33,086 bases of DNA from Alphaproteobacteria bacterium (GTDB lineage: Bacteria > Pseudomonadota > Alphaproteobacteria > Rs-D84): NCBI GenBank assembly GCA_016927395.1, contig JAFGMU010000038.1, positions 1-33,086 of the forward strand. The letters run 5' to 3'. The notes below the pieces were generated by a model that was not told the DNA's origin, searched no databases, and worked only from the letters and a program-made list of their open reading frames with translations. Of this stretch, positions 25,483 to 33,083 are shown in pieces. The position numbers and the translations under genes were made by a program. Each line of letters begins with the position of its first letter. Position 1 is the first letter of the stretch.

Positions 25483-25770
25483 TTATTTCAAAATTCCCAT
25501 AATGTCTGTTTCACGAATCAAGATATAATCTTTGCCATCTAACTTGATTTCGTTCGCAGAAGATGACCATTTACCAAACAAAACAACATCACCAACCGAT
25601 ACCGTCATCGGTACACGATCATCCCCATCAAATGCACCTTCGCCAACCGCGATTACTTTTCCGCGTGATGGTTTTTCTTTTGCAGTGTCTGGGATAATTA
25701 TTCCGCCGGCGGTTTTGTTTTCTTCGACAACCGTTTCCAACAGAACATAATTGTGTAAAGGTTTTAGCAT
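25483..25770 (-). CDS. groS: Co-chaperonin GroES (Hsp10)
   Basis: A 95-residue lid subunit of the GroEL chamber. It starts [20 protein letters not shown], contains the mobile-loop text of the family ([18 protein letters not shown]) and ends [13 protein letters not shown]. The frame is open further upstream, but the ATG at 25770 has AAAGGAG at about eight bases and gives the normal length. It is the first gene of groES-groEL. Confidence 0.98.
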   Translation of the reverse strand: MLKPLHNYVLLETVVEENKTAGGIIIPDTAKEKPSRGKVIAVGEGAFDGDDRVPMTVSVGDVVLFGKWSSSANEIKLDGKDYILIRETDIMGILK

Positions 25771-25803
25771 AATCCATTCTCCTTTTATTGTTACGCAATG
25801 GGG

Positions 25804-25831
25804 ATATAATGCAGTAATTTCATATTTCAAG
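25804..25831 (-). promoter_or_regulatory. Possible sigma-32-type heat-shock promoter of groES-groEL
   Basis: Minus strand CTTGAA (25831-25826) and CATTATAT (25811-25804) 14 bases apart, followed by CCCCATT. The CTTGAA box suits RpoH promoters, but the CCCCAT block is 22 bases away, longer than usual. No CIRCE (HrcA) repeat is present. Confidence 0.35.
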
Positions 25832-25887
25832 ACTTGATTTTATATTTTCACTATACTAATGTTTGTCCCAGGAATAAAGGGGAAATT

Positions 25888-26211
25888 ATGTACGATAAAA
25901 ATAATGTTTTTGCAAAAATTATCCGCGGTGAAATCCCAGCTGATAAAATTTACGAAGATGATTATGCTCTGGCTTTTTATAACATTGCACCAGAATCGAA
26001 AATTCACGCGCTGGTAATACCAAAAGGTGAATTTATAAATATCTATGATTTTACCGAAAATGCTTCAACAGAATTACAAACGGGTTTTTGGAATGCTGTC
26101 AATCAGACGGTTTATAAACTTGGGGTTACCGAATTCCGCACAGTTGCAAATACAGGAAAATCCAGCGGACAAACAGTCTTTCATTTTCATGTTCATATAA
26201 TGGCAAACTGA
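25888..26211 (+). CDS. HIT family nucleotide-binding hydrolase (HinT-like)
   Basis: A 107-residue protein from the ATG at 25888 (MYDKNNVFAKIIRGEIPADK), with AAGGGG at about six bases. The N-terminus (FAKIIRGEIPADKIYEDDYA, then HALVIPKGEF) and the final histidine triad HFHVHIM identify the HIT superfamily, which hydrolyses nucleoside phosphoramidates and related nucleotides. The protein stops two residues after the triad, so it lacks the short C-terminal extension of most HinT proteins. Its stop overlaps the DUF167 start (TGATG). It diverges from groES. Confidence 0.92.
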   Translation: MYDKNNVFAKIIRGEIPADKIYEDDYALAFYNIAPESKIHALVIPKGEFINIYDFTENASTELQTGFWNAVNQTVYKLGVTEFRTVANTGKSSGQTVFHFHVHIMAN

Positions 26212-26432
26212 TGCAAATAAAAGTTCGTGTTATTCCCAGGGCCAGTCAAAATAAAATTGCCGTCGAATCCGACGGCAGTATTAAAATTCATACAACATCT
26301 GCGCCCGCCGATGGTAAAGCAAACGAAGCCGTTATAGTATTGTTAGCCAAACACCTGGGTGTGGCAAAATCACGAATTGAAATTATCCGTGGAGAAACCG
26401 TTCGTAACAAGATTATCAGTGTTCATGATTAA
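26211..26432 (+). CDS. DUF167 (YggU) family protein
   Basis: A 73-residue protein, MQIKVRVIPRASQNKIAVES, with the family pattern IHTTSAPADGKANEAVIVLL and SRIEIIRGETVRNKII. The fold is small alpha/beta and the function is not established. It starts within the HIT stop codon (TGATG), so translation is coupled. Its last 63 bases overlap the 3' end of the convergent LOG gene. Confidence 0.9.
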   Translation: MQIKVRVIPRASQNKIAVESDGSIKIHTTSAPADGKANEAVIVLLAKHLGVAKSRIEIIRGETVRNKIISVHD

Positions 26433-26954
26433 CTTAATCAATTCCTGGGGTTCTTTTACCACGTGTATTTCGTAATCTTTCATGTCTGCGATAAAACCGT
26501 TGCTTTGCATGTGTTCCAGAACATTAGCAAAAATATCCCAATAACCGCCAGTGTTCAAAAAGAATATAGGCTTTTTGGATTCACCAATTTGTTGCATAGT
26601 CATAACGTCTGTCAGTTCATTCAGTGTGCCAATTCCCCCAGGCAAAATGCAAAACGCGTCCGATAAATCAAACATTCTTTGTTTTCTTTCGTTAACGCCA
26701 TCTACGATTTCTATTTCAACGCCTTCGTGTACTGGTTCTTGTTTTGCAACAACATGATGAGTTGAAATACCAATAACCTGACCACTATTTTCCAAAGCAC
26801 CATTTGCAACCGCGCCCATCAAACCAACATTTCCACCGCCAAAAACCAACTTGATTTTATTTCTGGCCAATAATTCCCCAACTTTTGCAGCATCACGGGT
26901 AAATTCCGGGTCTGTACCAAATTGGTGTCCACAATAAACAGCTACTGATTTCAT
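26370..26954 (-). CDS. LOG family protein (putative nucleoside-5'-monophosphate phosphoribohydrolase)
   Basis: A 194-residue protein starting MKSVAVYCGHQFGTDPEFTR at the ATG 26954, which has AAAGGA seven bases upstream; the frame is open further back. It carries LVFGGGNVGLMGAVANGALE and the family signature PGGIGTLNELTDVMT. LOG proteins release adenine-type bases from nucleotide monophosphates; the older name lysine decarboxylase-like is misleading. The C-terminus (from about residue 174) is encoded on the strand opposite the DUF167 3' end. The -10 is TATAAT with an extended TG (26982-26977). Confidence 0.92.
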   Translation of the reverse strand: MKSVAVYCGHQFGTDPEFTRDAAKVGELLARNKIKLVFGGGNVGLMGAVANGALENSGQVIGISTHHVVAKQEPVHEGVEIEIVDGVNERKQRMFDLSDAFCILPGGIGTLNELTDVMTMQQIGESKKPIFFLNTGGYWDIFANVLEHMQSNGFIADMKDYEIHVVKEPQELIKLIMNTDNLVTNGFSTDNFNS

Positions 26955-27000
26955 AAAATTTCCTTTATTTTTGTGAATTATAGCATAAAATGTTTTGGTT

Positions 27001-27957
27001 ATGAATAAGAACTTCGAAAATTTTATGACAAAATACAAAAAATCCAAACTGGCCGTTGCTGTCAGTGGGGGTGTTGATTCTGTGTGTTTGTTGAACTGGT
27101 TGCATAAGCTTGGTTTAGATACTGTCGCATTGCATGTGAATCATGGATTGCGTGACGTTGCAGATGTTGAAACACAGTATGTTGTTGAATTATGCAAATC
27201 GCTGGACATTCCATGTGAAGTTTTTTATTGGCATGGCGAAAAACCAAAATCTGGTTTGGAATCTGCAGCACGCGAAGTGCGTTATAAAATGATGACTGAT
27301 TATTGTCGTAAAAATAAAATTGAATTTTTAGCAGTTGCTCATCAGGCAGATGATCAAATTGAAACATTTTTAATGAATCTGGGGCGGGGTAGTGGCGTTT
27401 ATGGTTTGGCTGCGATGCGACCAGAATCTGATCGAGATGGTGTTAAGATTATTCGACCAATGCTTAATGTATTTCGCAGCGAATTAAAAGAATATTGTGA
27501 AAATAATAAAATTAAATATTTTGTAGATGAAATGAATGATGATGAAAAATATACACGCGTAAAAATCAGAAAAAATCGTCATTTATTAAATGATAAAATT
27601 GGTATTTCAGACGAAAGAATTTTATTAGCTATTGATAATTTATCACGTACACGTGATGCATTGGATTCAAATGTATCAAATTTGGTTTCAATTGTCATGG
27701 TTGACGATTATGCCAGATTTGATGAATCTTTTCTGTTTGACGAACCGGTGGATATTAGATTAAAGTTGCTGGGTTCTTTGATTCAGAAAGTAGGAAAAAA
27801 CGATTATCAACCGCGCTTGAATTCTTTGCAAAAAGCACTAGATAGACTAAGCAGTGATTGCAAATTTACTTTGTCTGGATGCGTTGTCAGAAGATTAGGT
27901 AATGACATCATAATCGTTCCCGAAGGCAGTTCTGTCAGCTTTAGAAAGAGAAAATAG
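27001..27957 (+). CDS. tilS: tRNA(Ile)-lysidine synthase TilS
   Basis: Modifies cytidine 34 of tRNA-Ile (CAU) to lysidine so that it reads AUA. The 318-residue protein has the PP-loop AVAVSGGVDSVCLLNWLH, then ALHVNHGLRD and the downstream HQADDQIETFLMNLGRGSG. The length fits the short TilS class: an N-terminal N-ATPase domain and a partial TilS substrate-binding region with a basic end (SFRKRK). The ATG at 27001 has no Shine-Dalgarno. It lies 26 bases before ftsH, a common alphaproteobacterial order (tilS-ftsH). Confidence 0.95.
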   Translation: MNKNFENFMTKYKKSKLAVAVSGGVDSVCLLNWLHKLGLDTVALHVNHGLRDVADVETQYVVELCKSLDIPCEVFYWHGEKPKSGLESAAREVRYKMMTDYCRKNKIEFLAVAHQADDQIETFLMNLGRGSGVYGLAAMRPESDRDGVKIIRPMLNVFRSELKEYCENNKIKYFVDEMNDDEKYTRVKIRKNRHLLNDKIGISDERILLAIDNLSRTRDALDSNVSNLVSIVMVDDYARFDESFLFDEPVDIRLKLLGSLIQKVGKNDYQPRLNSLQKALDRLSSDCKFTLSGCVVRRLGNDIIIVPEGSSVSFRKRK

Positions 27958-27983
27958 TTTTATTATATAAAGGAAGTAAAGGT

Positions 27984-29873
27984 ATGGATAACCAGAATAA
28001 AAAAAGATTTTTTGGCAAAGATGGTTCATTGGTATTTCTAATAATATTTGTATTATTATTTGCCGGTGTTATTACACGTGTAATGATGCAGCGTTCTGGT
28101 ATGACGTTTTCACAAAACGGAATTCCTGTACTGTCAGAATCAAAACCGTTGGAAATGTCTTTTTCGGATATTTTACGCAGGGAAAAAGATATAAAAACGA
28201 TGAGTATTCGTGGTTCCCAGGCAACTGGTGTATTACAAGATGGAACAAAATATAAAGCTACGATTGCATATGACCCTGATTTGCTATCAAAATTATCAAG
28301 TGCAGGTGCCAGTATAAGCATAGATAATTCAAAATCATGGGTAGATTATTTAGGAACATGGGTTCCAATATTAATGGGATTACTGTTTATTTGGTGGATA
28401 TTCCGTGGTATAAAAGGTTCTGGCAGCAGTGGTGGAATTGGTCGCGCCTTGATAGGACAAAATCCGACGAAAATAACAACTGGTAAAACCAAGACTAATT
28501 TTACAGACGTTGCAGGAATTGATTCTGAAAAACAAGAATTACAAGAAGTTGTTGATTTCTTGAAAAACAAAGATAAATTCAAAGCCGTTGGTGCACGTGT
28601 TCCACGTGGAATATTGTTATCAGGGGAACCTGGAACCGGAAAAACTTTGCTGGCCCGTGCAATTGCAGGCGAAGCAAACGTTCCTTTCTTTGCCACATCC
28701 GGTAGTGATTTTTCTGGAATAATTGTTGGTCTGGGTGTTGCAAAAATAAAAGAAATTTTTGAAATGGCAAAACGTCATGCACCTTGCATTTTATTTATTG
28801 ATGAAATTGATGCAATTGGTCAAAGACGCAGTCAACATTCGTTTAATGATCAGGATCGTGAACAAACATTGAATCAATTACTGATTGAAATGGATGGTTT
28901 TTCAAATGATACAGGGGTCATAGTAATCGGTGCTACGAACCGTGCAGATATGTTAGACCAAGCATTATTGCGTCCTGGTCGATTTGATCGTCAGGTTTAT
29001 ATTGAATTGCCAGACTTGTCAGGCAGACGTGCAATATTGGATTTATATGCAAAAAAAGTAAAGGTTTCTGATACTGTAAATATCCAAGACTTGGCACGTG
29101 GCACAACTGGATTTTCAGGGGCCGATTTGGAAAATCTGTTAAACGAAGCTGCAATTCATGCCGTACGAAACAGTCGTAAAAAGATAGAGCAAGTTGACGT
29201 CGAAGAAGCACGCGATAAAATTATGATGGGTCCAAAAAAGACCAGAAAAATGCGCGCTGAAGATATCAAACTGACCGCATATCACGAAGCCGGACACGCA
29301 TTCGTAAGTATGATGTATCGTGATATAACTGACCCAATACACAAAGCTACAATTATTCCACGTGGACGTGCATTGGGAATGGTTCAGCATTTACCAATCG
29401 ATGACAAAGTTTCAATGACTATAAAAGAACTTCGTGCAAATTTGTCTATTTACTTGGCTGGTCGCGCCGCCGAAGAAGTTTTCTTTGGTAGTGATAAAAT
29501 CACAACAGGTGCAGAATCTGATATTGCCATGGCAACACGCATGACCAGATATGCAATAACAGCAGCTGGTTTGTCACCAAAAATCGGTATGGTTGCAATT
29601 AATCATGCATTGCCTTTTGGTGGAAAAACAGCGTTGGAAAACGCGTCTGAAAAAACGGCTGAAATAGTTGATGCTGAAGTAAAATCATGGTTGTCCACAG
29701 CACACGCTGATGCAATTAGATTACTTACCAAGGGTAAAGAAACTGTTAAAAAATTGGCCGAAGAATTATTGAAACGTGAAACACTGACCGGTGAAGAAAT
29801 TTCAGAAATTGTTTTGGGTAAAAAAAGTAAATCTGTAAAAGTGGCATCAAAAACAAAAAAATCAAAAAAATAA
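27984..29873 (+). CDS. ftsH: ATP-dependent zinc metalloprotease FtsH
   Basis: Membrane-anchored AAA+ protease, 629 residues, that degrades damaged membrane proteins and regulators such as RpoH. Two transmembrane helices (about 15-35 and 127-142) flank the periplasmic domain. The AAA domain has Walker A GEPGTGKT (about 214-221), Walker B ILFIDEIDAIGQRR and the second region of homology ATNRADMLDQALLRPGRFDR. The protease zinc site is YHEAGHAF (about 434). The central pore loop reads SDFSGIIVGLGV instead of the usual SDFVEMFVGVGA. The start has AAAGGAAG about nine bases upstream, and the gene follows tilS in the same unit. Confidence 0.97.
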   Translation: MDNQNKKRFFGKDGSLVFLIIFVLLFAGVITRVMMQRSGMTFSQNGIPVLSESKPLEMSFSDILRREKDIKTMSIRGSQATGVLQDGTKYKATIAYDPDLLSKLSSAGASISIDNSKSWVDYLGTWVPILMGLLFIWWIFRGIKGSGSSGGIGRALIGQNPTKITTGKTKTNFTDVAGIDSEKQELQEVVDFLKNKDKFKAVGARVPRGILLSGEPGTGKTLLARAIAGEANVPFFATSGSDFSGIIVGLGVAKIKEIFEMAKRHAPCILFIDEIDAIGQRRSQHSFNDQDREQTLNQLLIEMDGFSNDTGVIVIGATNRADMLDQALLRPGRFDRQVYIELPDLSGRRAILDLYAKKVKVSDTVNIQDLARGTTGFSGADLENLLNEAAIHAVRNSRKKIEQVDVEEARDKIMMGPKKTRKMRAEDIKLTAYHEAGHAFVSMMYRDITDPIHKATIIPRGRALGMVQHLPIDDKVSMTIKELRANLSIYLAGRAAEEVFFGSDKITTGAESDIAMATRMTRYAITAAGLSPKIGMVAINHALPFGGKTALENASEKTAEIVDAEVKSWLSTAHADAIRLLTKGKETVKKLAEELLKRETLTGEEISEIVLGKKSKSVKVASKTKKSKK

Positions 29874-29874
29874 A

Positions 29875-30504
29875 TTGCAGGGAAAATTTGAACTTTTAAC
29901 TATGCCGCCAAATAACACGAATTCCGTGTTATTATCCGTCGGGTATGATTGTGTGATTTTCGACGCGTGGGGTCGCGCAAGTGACTGGATTGATTTATTA
30001 AAAAAACGTGGTTTGAACTTGTGTGCGATTTATTCAACACATGGTCATCCGGATCATATTTCTGCTGCACCGGAATTATCTGAACATTTTAATATTCCAT
30101 GGTATATGAATTATTCGGATATACCATTGATTGAATGGGGTGCTGAACTGTTAAATTTTTTCGAATTGGACCCAATAAAAAAAGACTATAAAAAACCAGA
30201 AGATTTAACTGATGGTTTTTATGAAATTTTGTCGCTTCCTGTTCGTATAATCGAATTACCCGGTCATTCTGCGGGTGGGGTGGCATTCTATTTTCAAGCT
30301 GAACGTGTTTTGATAGTTGGTGATACAATTTTCCAAGAATCAATTGGGCGTTATGATTTGCCTGGTTCAAATTTAGAACAGTTAAAAAAATCTATTTCTA
30401 AAATTTATAATATGAATTTGCCAGATGACACTGTTGTTGTATTTGGTCATGGACCACACTCGACTATTGGTGAATTGAAAAATAATAATTCGTATTTCCA
30501 ATAA
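29875..30504 (+). CDS. MBL-fold metallo-hydrolase (glyoxalase II-like)
   Basis: A 209-residue protein. The start is best placed at the TTG of 29875, since KFELLTMPPNNTNSVLLSV is the normal first strand of the family and the first ATG (29902) would remove it. The zinc ligands are in STHGHPDHISAA (about 55-66), LPGHSAGGVAFYF, VGDTIFQESIGRYDLPGS and FGHGPHSTIGEL. This is the YcbL/GloB pattern: hydrolysis of S-acyl glutathione or another thioester is likely, but the substrate is not certain. It starts one base after the ftsH stop without a Shine-Dalgarno, so it is probably coupled to ftsH. Confidence 0.88.
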   Translation: MQGKFELLTMPPNNTNSVLLSVGYDCVIFDAWGRASDWIDLLKKRGLNLCAIYSTHGHPDHISAAPELSEHFNIPWYMNYSDIPLIEWGAELLNFFELDPIKKDYKKPEDLTDGFYEILSLPVRIIELPGHSAGGVAFYFQAERVLIVGDTIFQESIGRYDLPGSNLEQLKKSISKIYNMNLPDDTVVVFGHGPHSTIGELKNNNSYFQ

Positions 30505-30514
30505 AAATAAAAAC

Positions 30515-30542
30515 TAAACTGTCTACTATAGTAGACAGTTTA
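30515..30542. repeat. Perfect 28-bp palindrome, copy 1
   Basis: A perfect palindrome of 28 bases. Its core is TGTCTACTATAGTAGACA (30520-30537), extended by TAAAC and GTTTA. It lies between convergent genes. If transcribed it would form a 12-bp stem with a TATA loop followed by a short T run. Confidence 0.8.
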
Positions 30543-30598
30543 AGCTAAGTATTATTTGTTTAAAATTATTTGTCTGATAAGAAAATGAAAACAAAAAT

Positions 30599-30626
30599 TA
30601 ACTTGTCTACTATAGTAGACAGTTTA
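30599..30626. repeat. Palindrome, copy 2
   Basis: The same 18-bp core (30604-30621) with the same right flank (GTTTA), but a changed left flank. The centre is exactly 84 bp from that of copy 1. Confidence 0.8.
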
Positions 30627-30667
30627 AATATCTATTTAATTTAATATATAAAATTGTAATTTAATAT

Positions 30668-31435
30668 TTATTTTGAAAAACACAGAACACGTTCAATACC
30701 TGATAAATCATAAAAGCTGTTAAAAAACGCCCAGCCTTGTTTTGCAAAAATTTCACGAATATCTAAACCCTGATCGGCCCCGATTTCCATATAAATTTTT
30801 CCATTTGGTTTTAACCATTTCTTTGCATTTCTAGCAATGATTTCATATGCAGCCAATCCATTATTTTTTGCATACAATGCCATTGATGGGTCATGGTGTG
30901 CCCCATTATCAACACGTTTATCCCCGTGTGAAATATATGGTGGGTTTGAAATAATTATATCAAATTTTCCAAAGGTTTTATTTGAAGAAAAACTGGCGTG
31001 CAGAACTTTAATTTTATTTTTTAATCCCAAATTATTGACATTGCGTTTTGCAACTTTTACAGCATGTCTGGATTTTTCAATTGCAACGCCATGTGCGTTT
31101 GGGATATTTTTTACAATTGATATAATTAAACAACCTGTACCAGTCCCTAAATCCAAAATATTTAAATTTTTATTAAAAGATTCATTTTTTAAAACAGCCT
31201 CGACCAATGTTTCACTGTCTGGTCGTGGATCCAGTGTCCATTTGTTTGTATAAAATGGTAAACCATAAAACCATTTTTCATTAATTATTTTTGCAACTGG
31301 GACATTGTGACGAAGTTTATGTGCAGTATATAACACCCAGAAAAAAGGTAACTTTTTTCGATTCTGTAAGATTATCTTAGCGGCGCGGATTCCACCAGCA
31401 TTTTTCAGAATTTCAAAAGCTTGATTTGTTTTCAT
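30668..31435 (-). CDS. prmC: Peptide chain release factor N5-glutamine methyltransferase PrmC (HemK)
   Basis: Methylates the GGQ glutamine of release factors RF1/RF2 with SAM. The protein has 255 residues. The N-terminal helical domain includes WFYGLPFYTNKWTLDPRPDS, and SETLVEAVL leads to the SAM motif ILDLGTGTGCLIISIVKNIP. The catalytic NPPY is at about residue 163 (IISNPPYISHGDKRVDNGAH). The N-terminal domain is some 20 residues shorter than in E. coli PrmC. The ATG at 31435 is six bases from a TATAAT, without a Shine-Dalgarno, indicating a leaderless mRNA. The prfA neighbour of most bacteria is absent. Confidence 0.95.
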   Translation of the reverse strand: MKTNQAFEILKNAGGIRAAKIILQNRKKLPFFWVLYTAHKLRHNVPVAKIINEKWFYGLPFYTNKWTLDPRPDSETLVEAVLKNESFNKNLNILDLGTGTGCLIISIVKNIPNAHGVAIEKSRHAVKVAKRNVNNLGLKNKIKVLHASFSSNKTFGKFDIIISNPPYISHGDKRVDNGAHHDPSMALYAKNNGLAAYEIIARNAKKWLKPNGKIYMEIGADQGLDIREIFAKQGWAFFNSFYDLSGIERVLCFSK

Positions 31436-31449
31436 AAAGCCATTATAAT
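31421..31449 (+). promoter_or_regulatory. Promoter of the M23 gene (leaderless)
   Basis: TTGATT (31421-31426), a 17-base spacer and TATAAT (31444-31449), seven bases before the ATG at 31457. The -35 lies inside the prmC coding sequence. Confidence 0.65.
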
Positions 31450-31469
31450 TGCCTTCATGAAAAAATCAA
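31442..31469 (-). promoter_or_regulatory. Promoter of prmC (leaderless), sharing its -10 box
   Basis: Minus strand TTGATT (31469-31464), a 16-base spacer and TATAAT (31447-31442), six bases before the prmC ATG. The palindrome ATTATAAT (31442-31449) supplies the -10 box of both divergent promoters. Confidence 0.65.
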
Positions 31470-32704
31470 AAAATATTATGAACGCCAATTGTTTGGCCCA
31501 GATAATTTTGTTTGTTGCGATATTGTTAGCCACGGTTGCCATATCTATGTTGGTTACAAAACATGGCAGACAAACACTGGGAATTCAGGAATGTACTTCA
31601 CATGTTACGGTTTCCAGTGGCGACACATTGTCCAAGCTTTTGGGTGAACAAGGAATATCAGCCAAAGATATTGACACAATATCCAAAATATTAAAAAAAG
31701 ATGTCGGAATTAAGGGGCTGCGTGCTGATTCAGATAAAATAATATTCTCACGTCGTGCCGATGATGCACCCGTTACCAAGATAGTGTTGATTCCAAGTCC
31801 CTGGAAGCAGGTTGAATTAACATGTAACGATGGTCAATGGGTTGCAAAAACAATTGATATAGAACCTGATTCAAGACTTATTTACAAAGACGGTGAAATC
31901 AAAGACGGTGACAGTTTTTATACGGCTGGGATTCGCGCAGGTATCCCAGAAGGTATATTGGCAGATGTTTATGATTTATTAGCATTTGAAATGGATTTTG
32001 AACGTGATATTCGTGCGGGTCAAAATTTTTCCGTTTTATATGAAGAAAATTATTCCGAAGGTCAAAAAGTTGAAAACGGTCGCGTTGTTGCAATATCTTT
32101 CCAAGCACTGCGTGGTGATGTAAAAATGTACAGATTTCGTAAATCAGATGGCTCTATTGGCTATTATGATGAAGATGGAAATGGTGCCATTAAATCATTA
32201 AAACGTACACCTATTAACAACGCTCGTGTAACCAGTAGTTTCAGTTTACATCGTTTGCATCCAGTTTTGGGATTTACACGTGCCCACAAAGGTGTCGACT
32301 TCCGTGCGGGTACAGGAACACCAATTCCCAGTGCCGGCGCAGGTCGTGTTGTTGCACGTGGATATAATAATGGTTATGGAAATTTTATAAAAATACGTCA
32401 CAACAGCTCTTTTGAAACACTTTATGGACACATGTCCAGATTCGCCAAGGGTGTCGGTGTTGGTACCGCAGTTCGCCAAGGTCAAATAATTGGATACGTA
32501 GGATCAACCGGGATATCAACCGGACCACACTTACATTACGAAATAATAAGAAATGGCTCACATGTCAATCCTATGACGGTAAAGTTGCCAGCGATTGATA
32601 ATTTGAATGCGGAAAACAAGGCGAAATTTTTGGAAGTACGCAAATTAATAGACTCTTCAGCCAAAGTTCTTGCTAGAAAACCAGATATGTTTGTTCAGCT
32701 GTAA
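31457..32704 (+). CDS. M23-family zinc metallopeptidase with LysM-like N-terminal region
   Basis: Periplasmic peptidoglycan endopeptidase, 415 residues from the ATG at 31457 (MKKSKNIMNANCLAQIILFV). One N-terminal membrane helix (about 12-34) anchors the protein. A LysM/OapA-like region follows (VTVSSGDTLSKLLGEQGISA), then a linker of strands. The LytM/M23 domain has HKGVDFRAGTGTPIPSA with the first zinc His and Asp, TLYGHMSRFAKGVGVG and the HxH in GPHLHYEIIRNGSHVNP (about 355-360). All zinc ligands are present, so it should be active rather than an EnvC-type regulator. Its start is 21 bases from the divergent prmC start. Confidence 0.93.
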   Translation: MKKSKNIMNANCLAQIILFVAILLATVAISMLVTKHGRQTLGIQECTSHVTVSSGDTLSKLLGEQGISAKDIDTISKILKKDVGIKGLRADSDKIIFSRRADDAPVTKIVLIPSPWKQVELTCNDGQWVAKTIDIEPDSRLIYKDGEIKDGDSFYTAGIRAGIPEGILADVYDLLAFEMDFERDIRAGQNFSVLYEENYSEGQKVENGRVVAISFQALRGDVKMYRFRKSDGSIGYYDEDGNGAIKSLKRTPINNARVTSSFSLHRLHPVLGFTRAHKGVDFRAGTGTPIPSAGAGRVVARGYNNGYGNFIKIRHNSSFETLYGHMSRFAKGVGVGTAVRQGQIIGYVGSTGISTGPHLHYEIIRNGSHVNPMTVKLPAIDNLNAENKAKFLEVRKLIDSSAKVLARKPDMFVQL

Positions 32705-32705
32705 T

Positions 32706-32743
32706 TTAAAAAGGACGCTAAATTTAAGCGTCCTTTTTTTCTT
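32706..32743. terminator. Bidirectional intrinsic terminator
   Basis: AAAAAGGACGCT AAATTT AAGCGTCCTTTTTTT between the M23 gene and the convergent alkyltransferase-like gene. Confidence 0.87.
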
Positions 32744-33017
32744 GTTCCAATAGTTTTTTCTTGGTTAATATTCCACCAGGTCCTGAATATCCACCAATTG
32801 TACCGTCCGAGTGTATTACGCGGTGGCATGGAATTTCAGGTACTATTGGATTTTTACCCACAGCATTAGCAACCGCGCGAACTGCATTCGGGTGCCCGGA
32901 CATTTGTGCCAGTTGTTTATAACTGACAGTTTGTCCATGTGGAATTCTGGTCAGGGCACGCCAAACATCTTTTTGGAACTCTGTACCATTCAGTTTATCA
33001 ATATTTATTTTATTCAT
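32724..33017 (-). CDS. Short MGMT-like protein (methylated-DNA cysteine methyltransferase C-terminal domain)
   Basis: A 97-residue protein from the ATG at 33017 (MNKINIDKLNGTEFQKDVWR), containing only the DNA-binding and active-site domain of O6-alkylguanine-DNA alkyltransferases. The helix-turn-helix is PHGQTVSYKQLAQMSGHPNA, followed by VRAVANAVGKNPIVPEIPCH with the acceptor cysteine in PCHRV. Because the Cys is kept, it is a possible alkyltransferase rather than an ATL protein (which has Trp). The N-terminal domain of Ogt/Ada-C is missing, as in other small MGMT-family proteins. The frame is open to 33071 without a better start. There is no Shine-Dalgarno, and TATAAT lies just upstream. Confidence 0.92.
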   Translation of the reverse strand: MNKINIDKLNGTEFQKDVWRALTRIPHGQTVSYKQLAQMSGHPNAVRAVANAVGKNPIVPEIPCHRVIHSDGTIGGYSGPGGILTKKKLLEQEKKDA

Positions 33018-33055
33018 AATAATTATAATAATATATAAAAATTTAGCACAAGATA

Positions 33056-33083
33056 ATAAAAAAATCGGCAAATGCCGATTTTG
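33056..33083 (-). terminator. Terminator of a minus-strand gene beyond the right edge
   Basis: Minus strand AAAATCGGCA TT TGCCGATTTTTTTATT. It lies upstream of the alkyltransferase-like gene and so must serve a transcript entering from the right. Confidence 0.65.

Noticed and set aside
24418-25542. A long (374-codon) open frame on the plus strand opposite groEL
   Set aside because: It is antisense to an unmistakable groEL, has no Shine-Dalgarno, and its composition is that of a reverse-complemented, strongly biased coding sequence.
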